NCBI GenBank assembly: GCA_013400975.1
Contig: WBMZ01000270.1
Span: 62,001 to 126,000 of the forward strand
Direction: 5' to 3'
Origin: Atrichornis clamosus
Taxonomy: Eukaryota; Chordata; Aves; Passeriformes; Menuridae
Length of the DNA: 64,000 nt
The notes beneath the pieces were generated by a model, which saw only the letters and a program-made list of their open reading frames with translations, was not told the origin of the DNA and searched no databases. The position numbers and the translations under genes are program-made. Shown one piece after another: positions 10,730-21,280 of this stretch. Each line of letters starts with the position of its first letter. Within the stretch, counting starts at the first letter, position 1.

Positions 10730-13700
10730 AATTTAAAGCCTTCTACTCAGTGGTGTGAGCTGCTTAGATATTCTTTTTTTGGAGGCAGTAACAGATGTGC
10801 AATGAATAGCAGGGTTTATTCTGCCTGGTCAATCTGTGCACAAAATATCCGTCTGCAATCTTGTTTCAGAGATGCAGTGATGGAAACACCCTCATTACTT
10901 TAATTCCAAACCTCTTTGCAGCATGAAAAAGTACCATGATTTTAAAAATAAAATGAAGAGCCATCACAAGAAATATCTTCAGGGAAACATTCTCTTACAC
11001 AAGATGCCTCTCAGGTCCTTTTTGCTCTGCAACAGACTGTGCTACTTACCTGAGTAACCAAGACACAATCACAGCCTGAGTGACGCTTAGACCCACATGG
11101 CCAGCTTCTCATTGCTTCAGTGCCTGTTTTCTGTCAGCACTTTTGACAATTAAAAGAACTGATTCACCAAGCTTTTTGTCACACTCTCCTCAGAAATGGA
11201 AAGGAATAATACCTTCAGTTTGAGGCAGGCTAGCTTTCAATTAGTGCTTTGATTTCCTTGCTAGGAGGGTTTGAATGTTGTACTTAAGACCGAGCTCGTG
11301 GAGTTGCGGCTGCACAGCACCTTGTGGAAGCAGACCAGTAGTTTATGGTATTTAGTCATATATTGTAATCATATGGTTGTATGAATCCTCCCAGGGCCCC
11401 TCTCATCCCAGTGTGACAGAAAGGAGGGTCTGTGTTCTCTGTGCCACAGTGAGGTTGAGCATGTAATCCCAGCTGGTGCATGTGCACACACTCACACGCA
11501 GGCATAGGGGCCAAACACACAGGGCAGCACGGAGAGAGGTTCAGCGCCCACATAAACACCCACAGCACTCACACTGACATGAAGAGCAGAGATGGCCTCA
11601 TCCTGTTCCTCCTCCCAGGGCAGCTGGGATTGGAGTCAGGAGATATCCACACCCTCACTCTGGATCCACAAACACACATCTCTGGGTTCCTTGAATCCTA
11701 ACATGCGTTTCAAATCCATCCAATATCCCTGCACCGTTCCCACATACAGACTGCAGCCTTGGGTGTTCCCCTATATGGATCCCTTCCTGTCTAGCTCTAG
11801 TCTAATCTGAAGTTCATGAGAAATTTTCACCCACAGGCTCAGGGAGTGACTCAAATAGAAAATAATTAGAATGTATTTAATAAGAAGTTACAACAGGTTG
11901 TGGTAATCAATCATCAGATTTGTCAGGCTTTTGCCTACTTTCCCTTTTTTTTCCATTTTTTTCTTGCTGACTCAACTTGATCCCTCTCTTCCCTTACTTT
12001 TGTTCCTTCCTCTAAATGTTTTGCACGTTCTTACAGTCCCCTTGAAGACACCCCATAGTTTTATATCATTTTCAAATTCTCCCTGGTCCACCTGAAAATC
12101 CTGTTCTGCCTGTATCTCAAAATAAGCACTGTACCCCTTTGGAAAATCATCCCCATTAATTTGTATCGTGTTCCAGGATGAGAACTTCACACTTTCCTTG
12201 AGTCATCTTGGCAGGTGGCACAAGGAACAATGATCTAATTGTTCTTTGACCATCTTAAGAGTATTTGATTTGGTGTGCTCCATATTCACTGATCAGCTTA
12301 CTTGTTGGGTGCCTTGGCCTTTCACAGTTTCTTGGATGCTTGCTGAGTCTGTTTTCACTGTGTTTAGCTTTTTAAACATAACCTGCTAAAAGCAGGTGCT
12401 CTCACTGTCATGACACAAATACATTTAAATATATGGTGTATATGTTGCATTAGAGGGAACAAAAACAAGCTGCTATCAACATGAGGAGCATTTTTTTTAC
12501 CACTTTTCATGCACAATTTTCCAAGAACTCTATGTCTTAAAATGTTGAAGACATCTTGAAAATCTTGCCCATGTGAAAGTGCTTGTCAATGTAGAAAGTT
12601 ATTCTGAAAGTCAATTCTTCATTCCTGGCCTCTTCAAAATCTTCAGAAACAGCAGTTGCAAAACTCATGTGTTTTCAGTTTTGAGTTTAATTCATATTAC
12701 TTTTATTTATCAATACAATCTCCTATATGAATAAATTATTTTATAATTAAAATAAACATTAAAATGAAGTTAAAATGCTTTGTGTCTGTAAAATACTTAT
12801 ATCTCCTCTGCATCAGAGAAGATAGAATGATAGAATCAAAATGAATTGCTTCAAAAAATTAAAAAAAAAAAGTTCATGTCCCTTCTAGAATTTTTCATAA
12901 GCCTGATGAAATACAATAAAAATGAAATTATGCAATCACAGTCTTGCAACATGAAAGGTAGGAGTAATGTATGAATTTAAGCAGTCAAGCAGAAGATAGC
13001 AGCACAAATGACTGTCATATATCAAAACACTCTTCTGCTGCTCTTCCTCTTGAAGCTCTCTTTTCCTTACACACTAATTATGGAATAACAGCAAACTTTG
13101 GTTACGATGGAAAGACAGTCTTATTTTATCTTGCAAGCCTGACAAATCAATCAACTTGATTTTAAGAGAGTCTTAATTCAAAAATCCTTCAGCACTTTTT
13201 AAAAAAAAATTTATGCAGTACTTCAGGATTCAGTGAGAGAAAAAAGACTGCAGTGCAATCCCCAGTGAATAACTGATATGCTCACATTCATTTAGGTCAA
13301 TGAAAGCTTTGTAGAATTTATGCTGGTGTAAAAAATATTGACTAAATTTAGCTGAGTCATCACTTTATTAGGTATTCATTTTTGTTCTTACATCAGATAT
13401 AAATGAACATGGGCATTTAAAATGTGATTTTCTTCTTTTCATAGACACATCTTTTGAATTTCATGCTTAGTATTTTTGTCTGATACAACTGTTGTGTCTT
13501 CCACAGGATAAGTACAGTCCTTAGAGGCCTAGGGGAAAAAAACCCAAAGGGTTATAGCAATATTCTCCTTAAAAAGAAAATATTTAATCTGCAAGGTGAT
13601 ATATAAATACTGCCCTGTACACTTATGTTCAGTGTCAGACTTTAATTGCAGAATTCTCTTCAAAATTAAAATATTTAAATTTAGGTCAATGCCGTGAGTT

Positions 13701-15823
13701 CTTCTGACAGGATGTTCTAGAAAGTTTTCTGGTCATACAGCACCCATTTATTTTTGGTATCTTGAACTGTATAAAAATGGAATTCAATATAGTTAGGGCT
13801 CACCATCAAATTAGTGTTTGTGAGTCTAAATTCGCAAAATTTTCTTGAATTTTTCAGCTGCCATTTTAGACTCCTGTATTCATAATTTAGATTCACAAAA
13901 TCAACTTCATCTACCATTCAATTCTGGAAGCAGCAGAAGAACTCTAGTTTCCAAAATATTAGACGGAAATCATACAAACACTTTGCTCTTGGTGGCATGC
14001 ATCAACTTCATGCCCACCGCTTCAAAATTACAGACATCGGTATATTTTCTGCTCAAATCTGCTGACAGACTCAGTGCAGAAACGTGCTCAGAGCTTCCAT
14101 ACCTAACAGTCTCTACACGTGACTGGAATGAAGGTGATCTATTTTGTTCAATAAACTGTGATTAAAAGAACGTCAGAGGTCCTGCTTCATTCCTGCCTTC
14201 AGCCTCGTGGGAGTCAAACACCCACCTCACACTTCTGAGAGATAACAAACTACAGCTTCGTGCAACATTATAGAAGGTGCTTAAAACCTAGTACTGACGT
14301 TGCTAAACACCTCTTGAATCCTGTTGAGATTGTTCCCTATTTGCAGTGCTGGATAGTGGCTCTGTTCTTAGATGACTGTTGCCTTAGAGATTCTGTGAAT
14401 TATTGAGGTTTTGCAGTTGTCACTATTGCATAGCACAAATATATTTTCATGTATCTGCCCACAGTTTTGTTTTGTAGATAGATAAATTACATAGCTCCAT
14501 TTGTTTTAGTATTCTTATGTCCAAGAAGTTAAACACTGAAAAAGCTATTTAGTCTCCCTAGAGCAGTGCAACATTATTACCTATTGATCTCTTCACAGTA
14601 TATTTCCAGCTATAAACTACATGTTCTTCTGTTATAAAATGGATTCATTCCAATATGCCTAACTATCTTTTTGTGAAAAATATTCTGAATAGTACTTACG
14701 TATCTGGAATGGAAGGATTGAAAACAAATAACTTTGATAATAGTTTAAATTCTCATGCTAGTTAAGAAAAAAACTTCTAATGAACTGCATACACTTCTTT
14801 GCATATCTTGGACTATGCCTGTGGTTTTATACGAATGCACAGGAACATGACTAGATGGGGTTTTCCTAAGAGTATTAGCTTTTTTCACCTAATGAAACTA
14901 GTTTTAATGCTTCACAGATCAATTATTCACACAGCTTGAGTTTAGCCTCTAATCCTTTTTAACTTTTTTCTCCCTCTTACAACCCAAAGCATGGTAGAAT
15001 TAAAATTTTAAAAAAATATGAACAAGCAACTTCTGTATTTGGAAGTTTTGCAAGTCAAAAAGAAGTTTTTAGCTATGTCATAATGTAAAAAAGAGAGAAA
15101 GTGTTTAAATCAGTGCATGAATGACATATTGGTGACATTTACAATACAGTAATGGTTCCACATTTATTAACTAAATTACTAAAATACATCTCAAACAAAT
15201 CTGAAGGGGATTAGTGTTATGTGTAAAATGTTTCTAATTTTCTTTAATAAGCATGCAAGAAATAGGCAAATTGCTCCATTTGAGAAAATATATTCAATGA
15301 TTGGTAAAACTCATTCTGGCAAAGAACATGTTGACTGATAGGAGGGACGGAAAACATTGGTTATCTATTTTTTATAGTCATCACTCTCATAATACTTAAA
15401 ATTCAGAAGGGAAGTGAATAATGTCTTTCACTGTTCCTTGTCACAAATGTGCATAGAAAGAGAATCAAGAGTTCCACACGGCTCCTGACTTGTCATGAAT
15501 ATATATTGCCAATACAAGTGTATTTGTATAGGCCCATGGAGATTGAAAAGTTTCCTCTTAGAAGCTTAGCACTTGAGTTATGGGCACTGAAACTCTCCAA
15601 AGAAGATGGCTCCTTTAGGTCTGTACAAATTGGGTCTGAAGGGCTGTACTGATAGCACAGAAAAACTCGATAGCTTGATTCAGCTTCCACTGAAATATGT
15701 CTGAATGCCTGATATACTTTGGGTCTTAATTACAGCTGAGTTTGACTTTGTTAATGAAAAACAAATATACACAAGTCACAGATGAAATTAAAAAAAACCT
15801 GTTAAGTTTATGAAATAAAGACA
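10730..15823. other. AT-rich unique DNA, no gene seen
   Basis: The stretch holds a mildly GC-rich, CA-rich patch at about 11350-11800 with overlapping frames on both strands but no recognisable protein. The rest is AT-rich with A-runs (for example near 12861-12871 and 13201-13210). GATAGAATGATAGAATC near 12820-12838 resembles a CR1 tail read in reverse, but the following sequence does not match CR1, so I leave it uncalled. Confidence 0.55.
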
Positions 15824-15925
15824 TCATGGAATAATTTAGGTTGGAAAAGACTCTTAAGATCAGTGAGTCCAACTGTTTACCTATCACTGCCACATCTACC
15901 ACTAAATCATGTCCCCAGGTGCCAC
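15824..15925 (-). mobile_element. CR1 LINE, short 3'-end fragment
   Basis: Read on the minus strand this is the last ~100 bases of a CR1 non-LTR retrotransposon. The plus strand carries GAATAATTTAGGTTGGAAAAGAC, the CR1 terminal region in reverse, followed by AAGATCAGTGAGTCCAACTG and AATCATGTCCCCAGGTGCCAC. The copy is cut off at its 5' side exactly where a second CR1 3' end begins, so the two lie head to tail in one orientation. CR1 copies are typically 5'-truncated and lack poly(A) tails, as here. Confidence 0.75.
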
Positions 15926-15998
15926 ACAGAACTGTTAAGGTTGAAAAACACCTTTAAGGTCATCAAGTCCAACTGTCAACCCAGCATCACCACCATGT

Positions 15999-16922
15999 TC
16001 ACCATTTAACCATGTCCCTAAGTGTCAAATCAACACATTTTTTGAGCACTTCCAGGGATAGTGACTTAATCACTTCTCTGGGCAGGCTGTTCCAATGCTT
16101 GACCACACTTGTGGTGAAGAAATATTTCCTAATATCTAACTTAAACCTCCCCTGGTGCAACTCAAGGCTATTTCCTCTCAACCAGTCACTTGTTACCAGG
16201 GGGAAAAGGATGATCTCCCCTGGCTACAACTCCCTTTCAGGGAGTTGTAGAGAGAGATAAGGTCTCCCTTGAGACTGCTTTTGCCCAGGCTAAACACCCC
16301 CAACTCCCGCAGGTGCTCCTCATCAGACTTGTGCTCCAGACCCTTCACCAGCTCCACTGCCCTTCTCTGAACTCGCTCCAGCTCCTCAATGTCCCTCCTG
16401 CAGTGAGGGGCCCAAAACTGAACACAAGATTCGAGGTGTGGCCTCACCAGTGTCGAGTACAGCAGGGTAATCACTTCCATGGTCCTGCTGGTCATATGAT
16501 TTTTGATAAAAGCCAGGATGCCATTGGCCTTCTTGGCCACCTGGGCACACTGGCTCATGTGCAAATGCTCTTGACCAACAGCCTCAAGTCCTTCTCTGCT
16601 TTCCAGACACTCTTCCCCCAGCCTGTAGCGCTGCAGGGGATTGTTGTAACCCAAGTGCAGGACCTGGCACTCTGAATTATTGAACCTGATAAGATTGGCC
16701 TCAGCCCATTGATCCAGCCTGTCTAGATCCCTCTGCAGAGCTTCCTACCCTCCAGCAGATCAATACTCCCACCCAATTCAGTGTACTGTGAAAAGTGAGG
16801 GTGCACTCTACCCCTTCATCCAGGTTATAGATAAAGATATTAAACAGGGCTGGCCTCCATACTGAGCCCTGTGGCACAGCAGTAGTGACTGGCCAACAAC
16901 TGGTTTGAACTTCTTTCACCAA
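15999..16922 (-). pseudogene. CR1 ORF2 reverse transcriptase, C-terminal remnant
   Basis: CR1 ORF2 normally encodes an endonuclease and reverse transcriptase that copy the element RNA into the genome. Only the C-terminal third is visible here, in several frames. The 16922-16701 part has a PQGSVWRPALFNIFIYNLDEG block, matching the family's PQGSVLGP-LFNIFINDLD signature. The FADD catalytic motif expected shortly after it is not intact. The 16654-16193 part includes [30 protein letters not shown] and [18 protein letters not shown]. The 16181-15999 part ends with RFKLDIRKYFF and NSLPREV. Frame changes and stops separate the parts, so this is a dead gene fragment. Confidence 0.8.
16224..16250. repeat. 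Perfect 12-bp hairpin inside CR1
   Basis: CTACAACTCCCT, a three-base loop TTC, then AGGGAGTTGTAG form a perfect inverted repeat. It lies in the ORF2 part coding around LYNSLKG. The family sequence as I recall it is only partly palindromic here, so substitutions in this copy appear to have perfected the hairpin. Confidence 0.8.
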
Positions 16923-17440
16923 CTCTCTTTGGACCTGGCAATTTGGCTGTTTTTTTAGCTAGTGAAAAATACACCCATCCAAGCCATGAATAGCCAGTTT
17001 ATCCAGCAAAATGCTGTGGGAAAGGTATTAAAGGCTTTCGTAAAGTCCAGGTAGAAAAAATCCACAGCCTTTCCTTCATCCACTAAGTAGATTGAAACAG
17101 AAGGAGATCAGGTTGGTTAAGCAGGACCAGTTTTGTCGACCTTATCCTTGATTCTTATCTGTAAACACTCAACTCTATTCTTCACCATCAGTAAGCTCTA
17201 GATGATCAAAACACTCCCTAATTCTCTCCCACAATCCCTCTGTCCTTGCTACCCCTTCTGAAGAGTTTATAGGTATCTATAGCAGCTCTCCAGCTGTGCC
17301 AGTTAAGACTTGTTTTTGCATTATTATGGAATTTAGTTGCCAGAATGTAGGTATTCAGAAGGATTTAACCTCCTAGAATTCTGAAGGATTTTCCCAGGCC
17401 CCTCCAAATGCCTCCTTGTCTGACAGAAGTGATGCATACA

Positions 17441-20010
17441 CCCATTAGAAGACTATTTAAAAACAAATTAAATCAACATCAAGAGTAAGGAAAATTTAAT
17501 ATACCTCTGGACATTTAAACATTAGATAACTAGTCCTACTTGGCCAACTAGACAGTAATTGACAGATAAACAGGTAGATGAGGTGAGAGACTCATACCAT
17601 ATGAAGACATGTTTTAGAAGATTTAAGCAATCATATATCTATTTTCCGCTGTTTCTCCCATTCATGACACTATTCCATTTCTGTAGCTCTATAATGGTAG
17701 AGATAATCCATGTAATTAAACTGACTTGAACAAAGATTTTTTTGCTAATAGCTTGTAAACTTTATTTCAGATTTTTCAGTAATTGTCATCCATATAATCT
17801 AATACTTCTTTCTGCAAACTTTTCCTCAGCATCTGCTTTGGTTTAGTTTTTCTAATAGGTATATTTAGGGGTTTTTTTGTATGTTTATTTTTTTAATTTG
17901 AAACCTTTCATGCTTGTTCCTTAGAGATAGCCAGTCTTCTTCCTTTTAGGATTTTGTGTATATACTGCATATAAGAATTAAGGGAGGAGATACACTCTCT
18001 ACAAATTTTTGGACTTTCTATTGTCACGCCAAATTCTATAGTTTCTCTGCTTCTGTGAGTCAATCTAACACTAGCCCAACAGCAAGAGTAGTACTTATCA
18101 TTGCTACTCACCTGTTATTGCTATTTCAAACCAGTGTGCAATTTATTTGGAAAACCTTTTCATGCCATCCATGGAATAACAAATAAAATAAGTGAACACT
18201 CTGTTTCATATTAATAAAAAACGCTGTACTTCCTTCTCTAGTTGCCCATTATCCTCCATAAAATGTTCTGGTGAGTAGCATCAAAACTTCAAAGTAAGTA
18301 CAGTTAATGATGTCTAGCAATTTATTCCCAAGCTTTCTATACAAATAAAAATACATAATCTTACCCCTCTAAAACGTCATACTTTTAATTTTTGTTTCTT
18401 GTCTTTGAATTCTTCCACTGTAGACAATAACCTGTCAGTACAGCTCTGCTGTGACAGCAATTAGTTTGGCAATTTTACTTCAGCAGTTAGATATTTTAAA
18501 CCACTGTAGTTCCTACCTTCTCTTCCTTTCAAATATTGTTTCAGAAATGGTGTAGACAGCCATATTTTGGTTACCTTTAGAAGCTTGTTACTCTTTATTT
18601 ATAGCAGGTTAATTCAGCTTCTAAGTAGCTTTTGAAGTTATCTTTGTAGTGCATAATTCTTTGCAGATAAAAAGATTTGGGAAGCAGTGGGAAGATTATC
18701 CTGATCTATTCAGAATTCTTGAAAAAAAAACCGATTTTATGCATTAATAACCTGTGTATGCATATTCTCCAATTCCTTTTGGTAATAATGATCATTATTT
18801 TTGATTGTTTTGATGTTTCTGCTATTTTTAATATTAGCTTTTTAGGCTGCATCTTTTGCTTCAATAATTTGGTGACTCCATTTCCCCTCACTATCATACC
18901 TGTTCTTTATACACTGAGTTTGAGAGATTCCATTTTTCCCATGTTTTGTCTCCTTCATATTTTATCATGTCTGAGTTATGCTTTCCAGAAACCTTATATT
19001 TTATAGGTTTTCAAATGTTTATCTCTTTTTAATATTTGTCTAATGAATTGGTAATCTTAGACTATCTTTTTTCTTGCTAATATAATGCTTTTAATTTTTT
19101 TATTTTAAATTTTCTACCTGGAGCATATGATCTAATTATGATGTCTACTATCAAAAATGTCAACTGTGTGTCACTCACTTCATGTAACTATGCACCTTTT
19201 GACTGTCAAGTCCATCTTCTCCAATCTCAGTAGGTTCATTCTTTACTGCATTTCCCTAGGATTGCCCATTTTACATATTAATGATCACATTTGTGTCAGT
19301 TCCTGCTAGAATGACTATCCAATTTTATTATATAAATAAGCATTTTATAAAACTGTCATGTGTAAAGAAGTTAATTATTGTATTTTATGGGATCTGCTTT
19401 TTATTCAGAGCTTATGCATTAGGTTTGTAAGAAATCAAGTAAGATGACTAGGCCATTTCTTCTGTACATTAAAACAAACAAGGCATATAAGATGTTTTTT
19501 ACAAGCAGCAGTCTATTTTAATTCACTATCTAGAAGTTGGCTTTATTTTTAACACTTGAATGCAACTCAGGAAGCTATCCATTGCTTTATTCCAAGTTTT
19601 CTACACTATGATAGTAGTGCAAGATTAATGTAAATAGAGCTCACAAAATTCATACAGAAACTACAATATATTTCATTAAGACTGAATATCAGAAGGTGAA
19701 TCAGCTGTTAAAAGGTGGGCCTGGAGCTGCCCCTAAATTGTAGAAGACTGAAAAAGATCAAGGCAATTACACAACTATGTGCTTCTGTAGTCAAAGACAT
19801 TCTGTCAACAGTTTGCAAACCTAATAAAATGCATATGGAGTTATATGGTCAAGGTGAAAATTTATTACAGCTCACCTGACATATGTGGCTTTTTTGAGCC
19901 ATTTTGTGGAGCCAAAATATTTAAAGCCTGTCTATAAGAACCTACTTCACTGTAGATGCTTATAAACATATTTATTAATTTTAGCATGCTGATATACTGA
20001 GATTATAACT
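17441..20010. other. AT-rich unique DNA, no gene seen
   Basis: Very AT-rich with T-rich tracts around 18700-19140. The frame at 18677-19006 (109 codons) is rich in hydrophobic residues because of T-richness and is not a credible protein. No repeat family is recognised. Confidence 0.6.
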
Positions 20011-20016
20011 ATTTAT
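20011..20016 (+). repeat. Target-site duplication, left copy (ATTTAT)
   Basis: The six bases ATTTAT immediately precede the LTR's TGTAG start and recur exactly after its CA end at 20574-20579. A six-base duplication is the size made by betaretrovirus-like (ERVK) integrases. Confidence 0.85.
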
Positions 20017-20438
20017 TGTAGGGAAAGATAATAAAGAGGGCTTAGGGAAAGAAGAAGATTTCTCAGGCCTCTTGGCCAAGGTAACACAGAAGTAAAACAA
20101 CGACTGCTTAGTTAAAGCAACAGGCAAGTGAAACAAAGGCCGCTCAGGATGAAGGAACAAAGACAGTACAGTCAAAGCACAGTCAAGGTAAAAGGAGAAG
20201 TAGCATTGTTTCCACATATAGCAGGAAATATGGAGCTATCAGTAGAAAAATATGCTAACGCTTGAATCAGCGCACACTTTCATGTGAAAGGCTTACACAG
20301 CTGAAGAACACAAAACCATCGGTTGAGCCGTTGCTTGGATATTTACATAAGCACGTGTGGTCAATAGTGATTTCCTAACAATTATGTAATCTGTTTTACC
20401 ATTGGGTAGGATACCCTGCTAGCTATTTCTAGAAATAT

Positions 20439-20446
20439 TATAAAAG
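20439..20446 (+). promoter_or_regulatory. TATA box of the solo LTR
   Basis: TATAAAAG lies about 135 bases before the LTR end. It predicts transcription starting near 20466-20472, at the head of the 10-bp repeat. An AATAAA at 20462-20467 lies between the TATA box and the predicted start, unlike the usual position in R. It may therefore not be the true polyadenylation signal. Confidence 0.6.
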
Positions 20447-20470
20447 ACTAATGTATACAGTAATAAAGGA

Positions 20471-20530
20471 TTCTGGACCTTTCTGGATGATTCTGGACAA
20501 TTCTGAACAATTCTGAATGATTCTGACTTT
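20471..20530 (+). repeat. Six-unit 10-bp tandem repeat in LTR R/U5
   Basis: TTCTGGAC/TTCTGAAT-type units start at 20471, 20481, 20491, 20501, 20511 and 20521 with an exact 10-base period. The first six bases are TTCTGG or TTCTGA, and the last four vary. The array begins just after the TATA box and AATAAA, in the part that would be the 5' end of LTR-driven transcripts. Confidence 0.9.
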
Positions 20531-20573
20531 ACCATTGTTCTGGGATCCGTGACCATCTGACCCATACCCCGCA

Positions 20574-20579
20574 ATTTAT
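20574..20579 (+). repeat. Target-site duplication, right copy (ATTTAT)
   Basis: Exact match to the left copy at 20011-20016, directly after the LTR's terminal CA. Confidence 0.85.
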
Positions 20580-21240
20580 ACTACTGAAATAAAGCAAAAA
20601 TTAAGTTTCTGTCTAAACTTTATATTATTTATTCTATTCCACCACCATAGTATTCCAGATACTCATTGGTGCATGAAACATCCAATTTTTCTGATGAATA
20701 CTTGTTTTACCATCTTAAATAGCTGACTGAAGGTTGTGCCTCAAATTGAAACCATTATACTTTTCCCAAGTCCTTATACTGTGATTAAAGTATATATAAT
20801 CTATCTGAAGTGTAGCATTCAGGAAGTGTGTCAAGAAATGCAAAGGGATATCAGTCCATGCTCTTTTCAACAATAAACACTGACTGAAGAACAGGCCAGC
20901 AACAATGGGGCTTTATGGCCCCCCTTCTTACTCTGAGGGGCAAAATGTGGAGGGTAGGATCTTTAGCTCTGTGTTGCACTGATGTTCTCTCAGGACAATT
21001 AGTCATTTTTTTCCTGACAGTTGCATATTTCTTCAAATGCACAAGCTCTTCCACGTGTATTTATACACAAGTGTAAAGACAGACTAGTGTATGAGAGGCT
21101 AAAGTGACACCATGTGACCAACATGCTACACACAGTGCATGGACTGGATAAGTATCTGACTTAACCCCGGGAAGATTTGAGCTATGCTTTACTATATTTA
21201 ACCCGTAACCATGTCTTTTAGAGTAAAAAACCCAATGATT

Positions 21241-21280
21241 AATCAATATGTGTGGCACATAATCAATGTGTGTGGCACAC
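21241..21280 (+). repeat. 20-bp tandem duplication
   Basis: Two adjacent 20-base units, AATCAATATGTGTGGCACAT and AATCAATGTGTGTGGCACAC, differ at two positions. It looks like a local replication-slippage duplication. Confidence 0.9.

Larger units (their letters stand above)
15926..17440 (-). mobile_element. CR1 LINE, long 5'-truncated copy with internal deletion
   Basis: This is the longest CR1 in the window, on the minus strand with its 3' end at left. It contains the terminal UTR, then a decayed reverse-transcriptase ORF2 C-terminal region (15999-16922), then ORF2 sequence up to about 17148. At about 17149 the sequence jumps to a more 5' part of the element (ATTCTTATCTGTAAACACTCAACTC onward), as judged from my memory of the family's order. 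That means roughly a kilobase or more of internal sequence is missing. Frameshifts and in-frame stops break ORF2, so it cannot move itself. The 5' limit near 17440 is approximate because the match fades. Confidence 0.8.
20017..20573 (+). mobile_element. Solo LTR of an endogenous retrovirus, ERVK-like
   Basis: This 557-bp element begins TGTAGGGAAAG and ends ACCCCGCA, giving the canonical TG...CA termini, and is flanked by a perfect 6-bp duplication. It is on the plus strand: a TATA box (20439-20446), an AATAAA (20462-20467) and a run of TTCTGGA-type units follow in that order. No internal retroviral genes flank it, so it is the product of recombination between two LTRs of an old provirus. The 6-bp duplication points to the ERVK class, and the TTCTGGAC-rich 3' part resembles passerine ERVK LTRs as I recall them. 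The exact flanks suggest a fairly recent insertion. A minus-strand frame at 19981-20217 is incidental. Confidence 0.85.

Noticed and set aside
12820..12838. GATAGAATGATAGAATC, like a reversed CR1 tail
   Set aside because: The adjoining sequence does not continue into the CR1 3' UTR.
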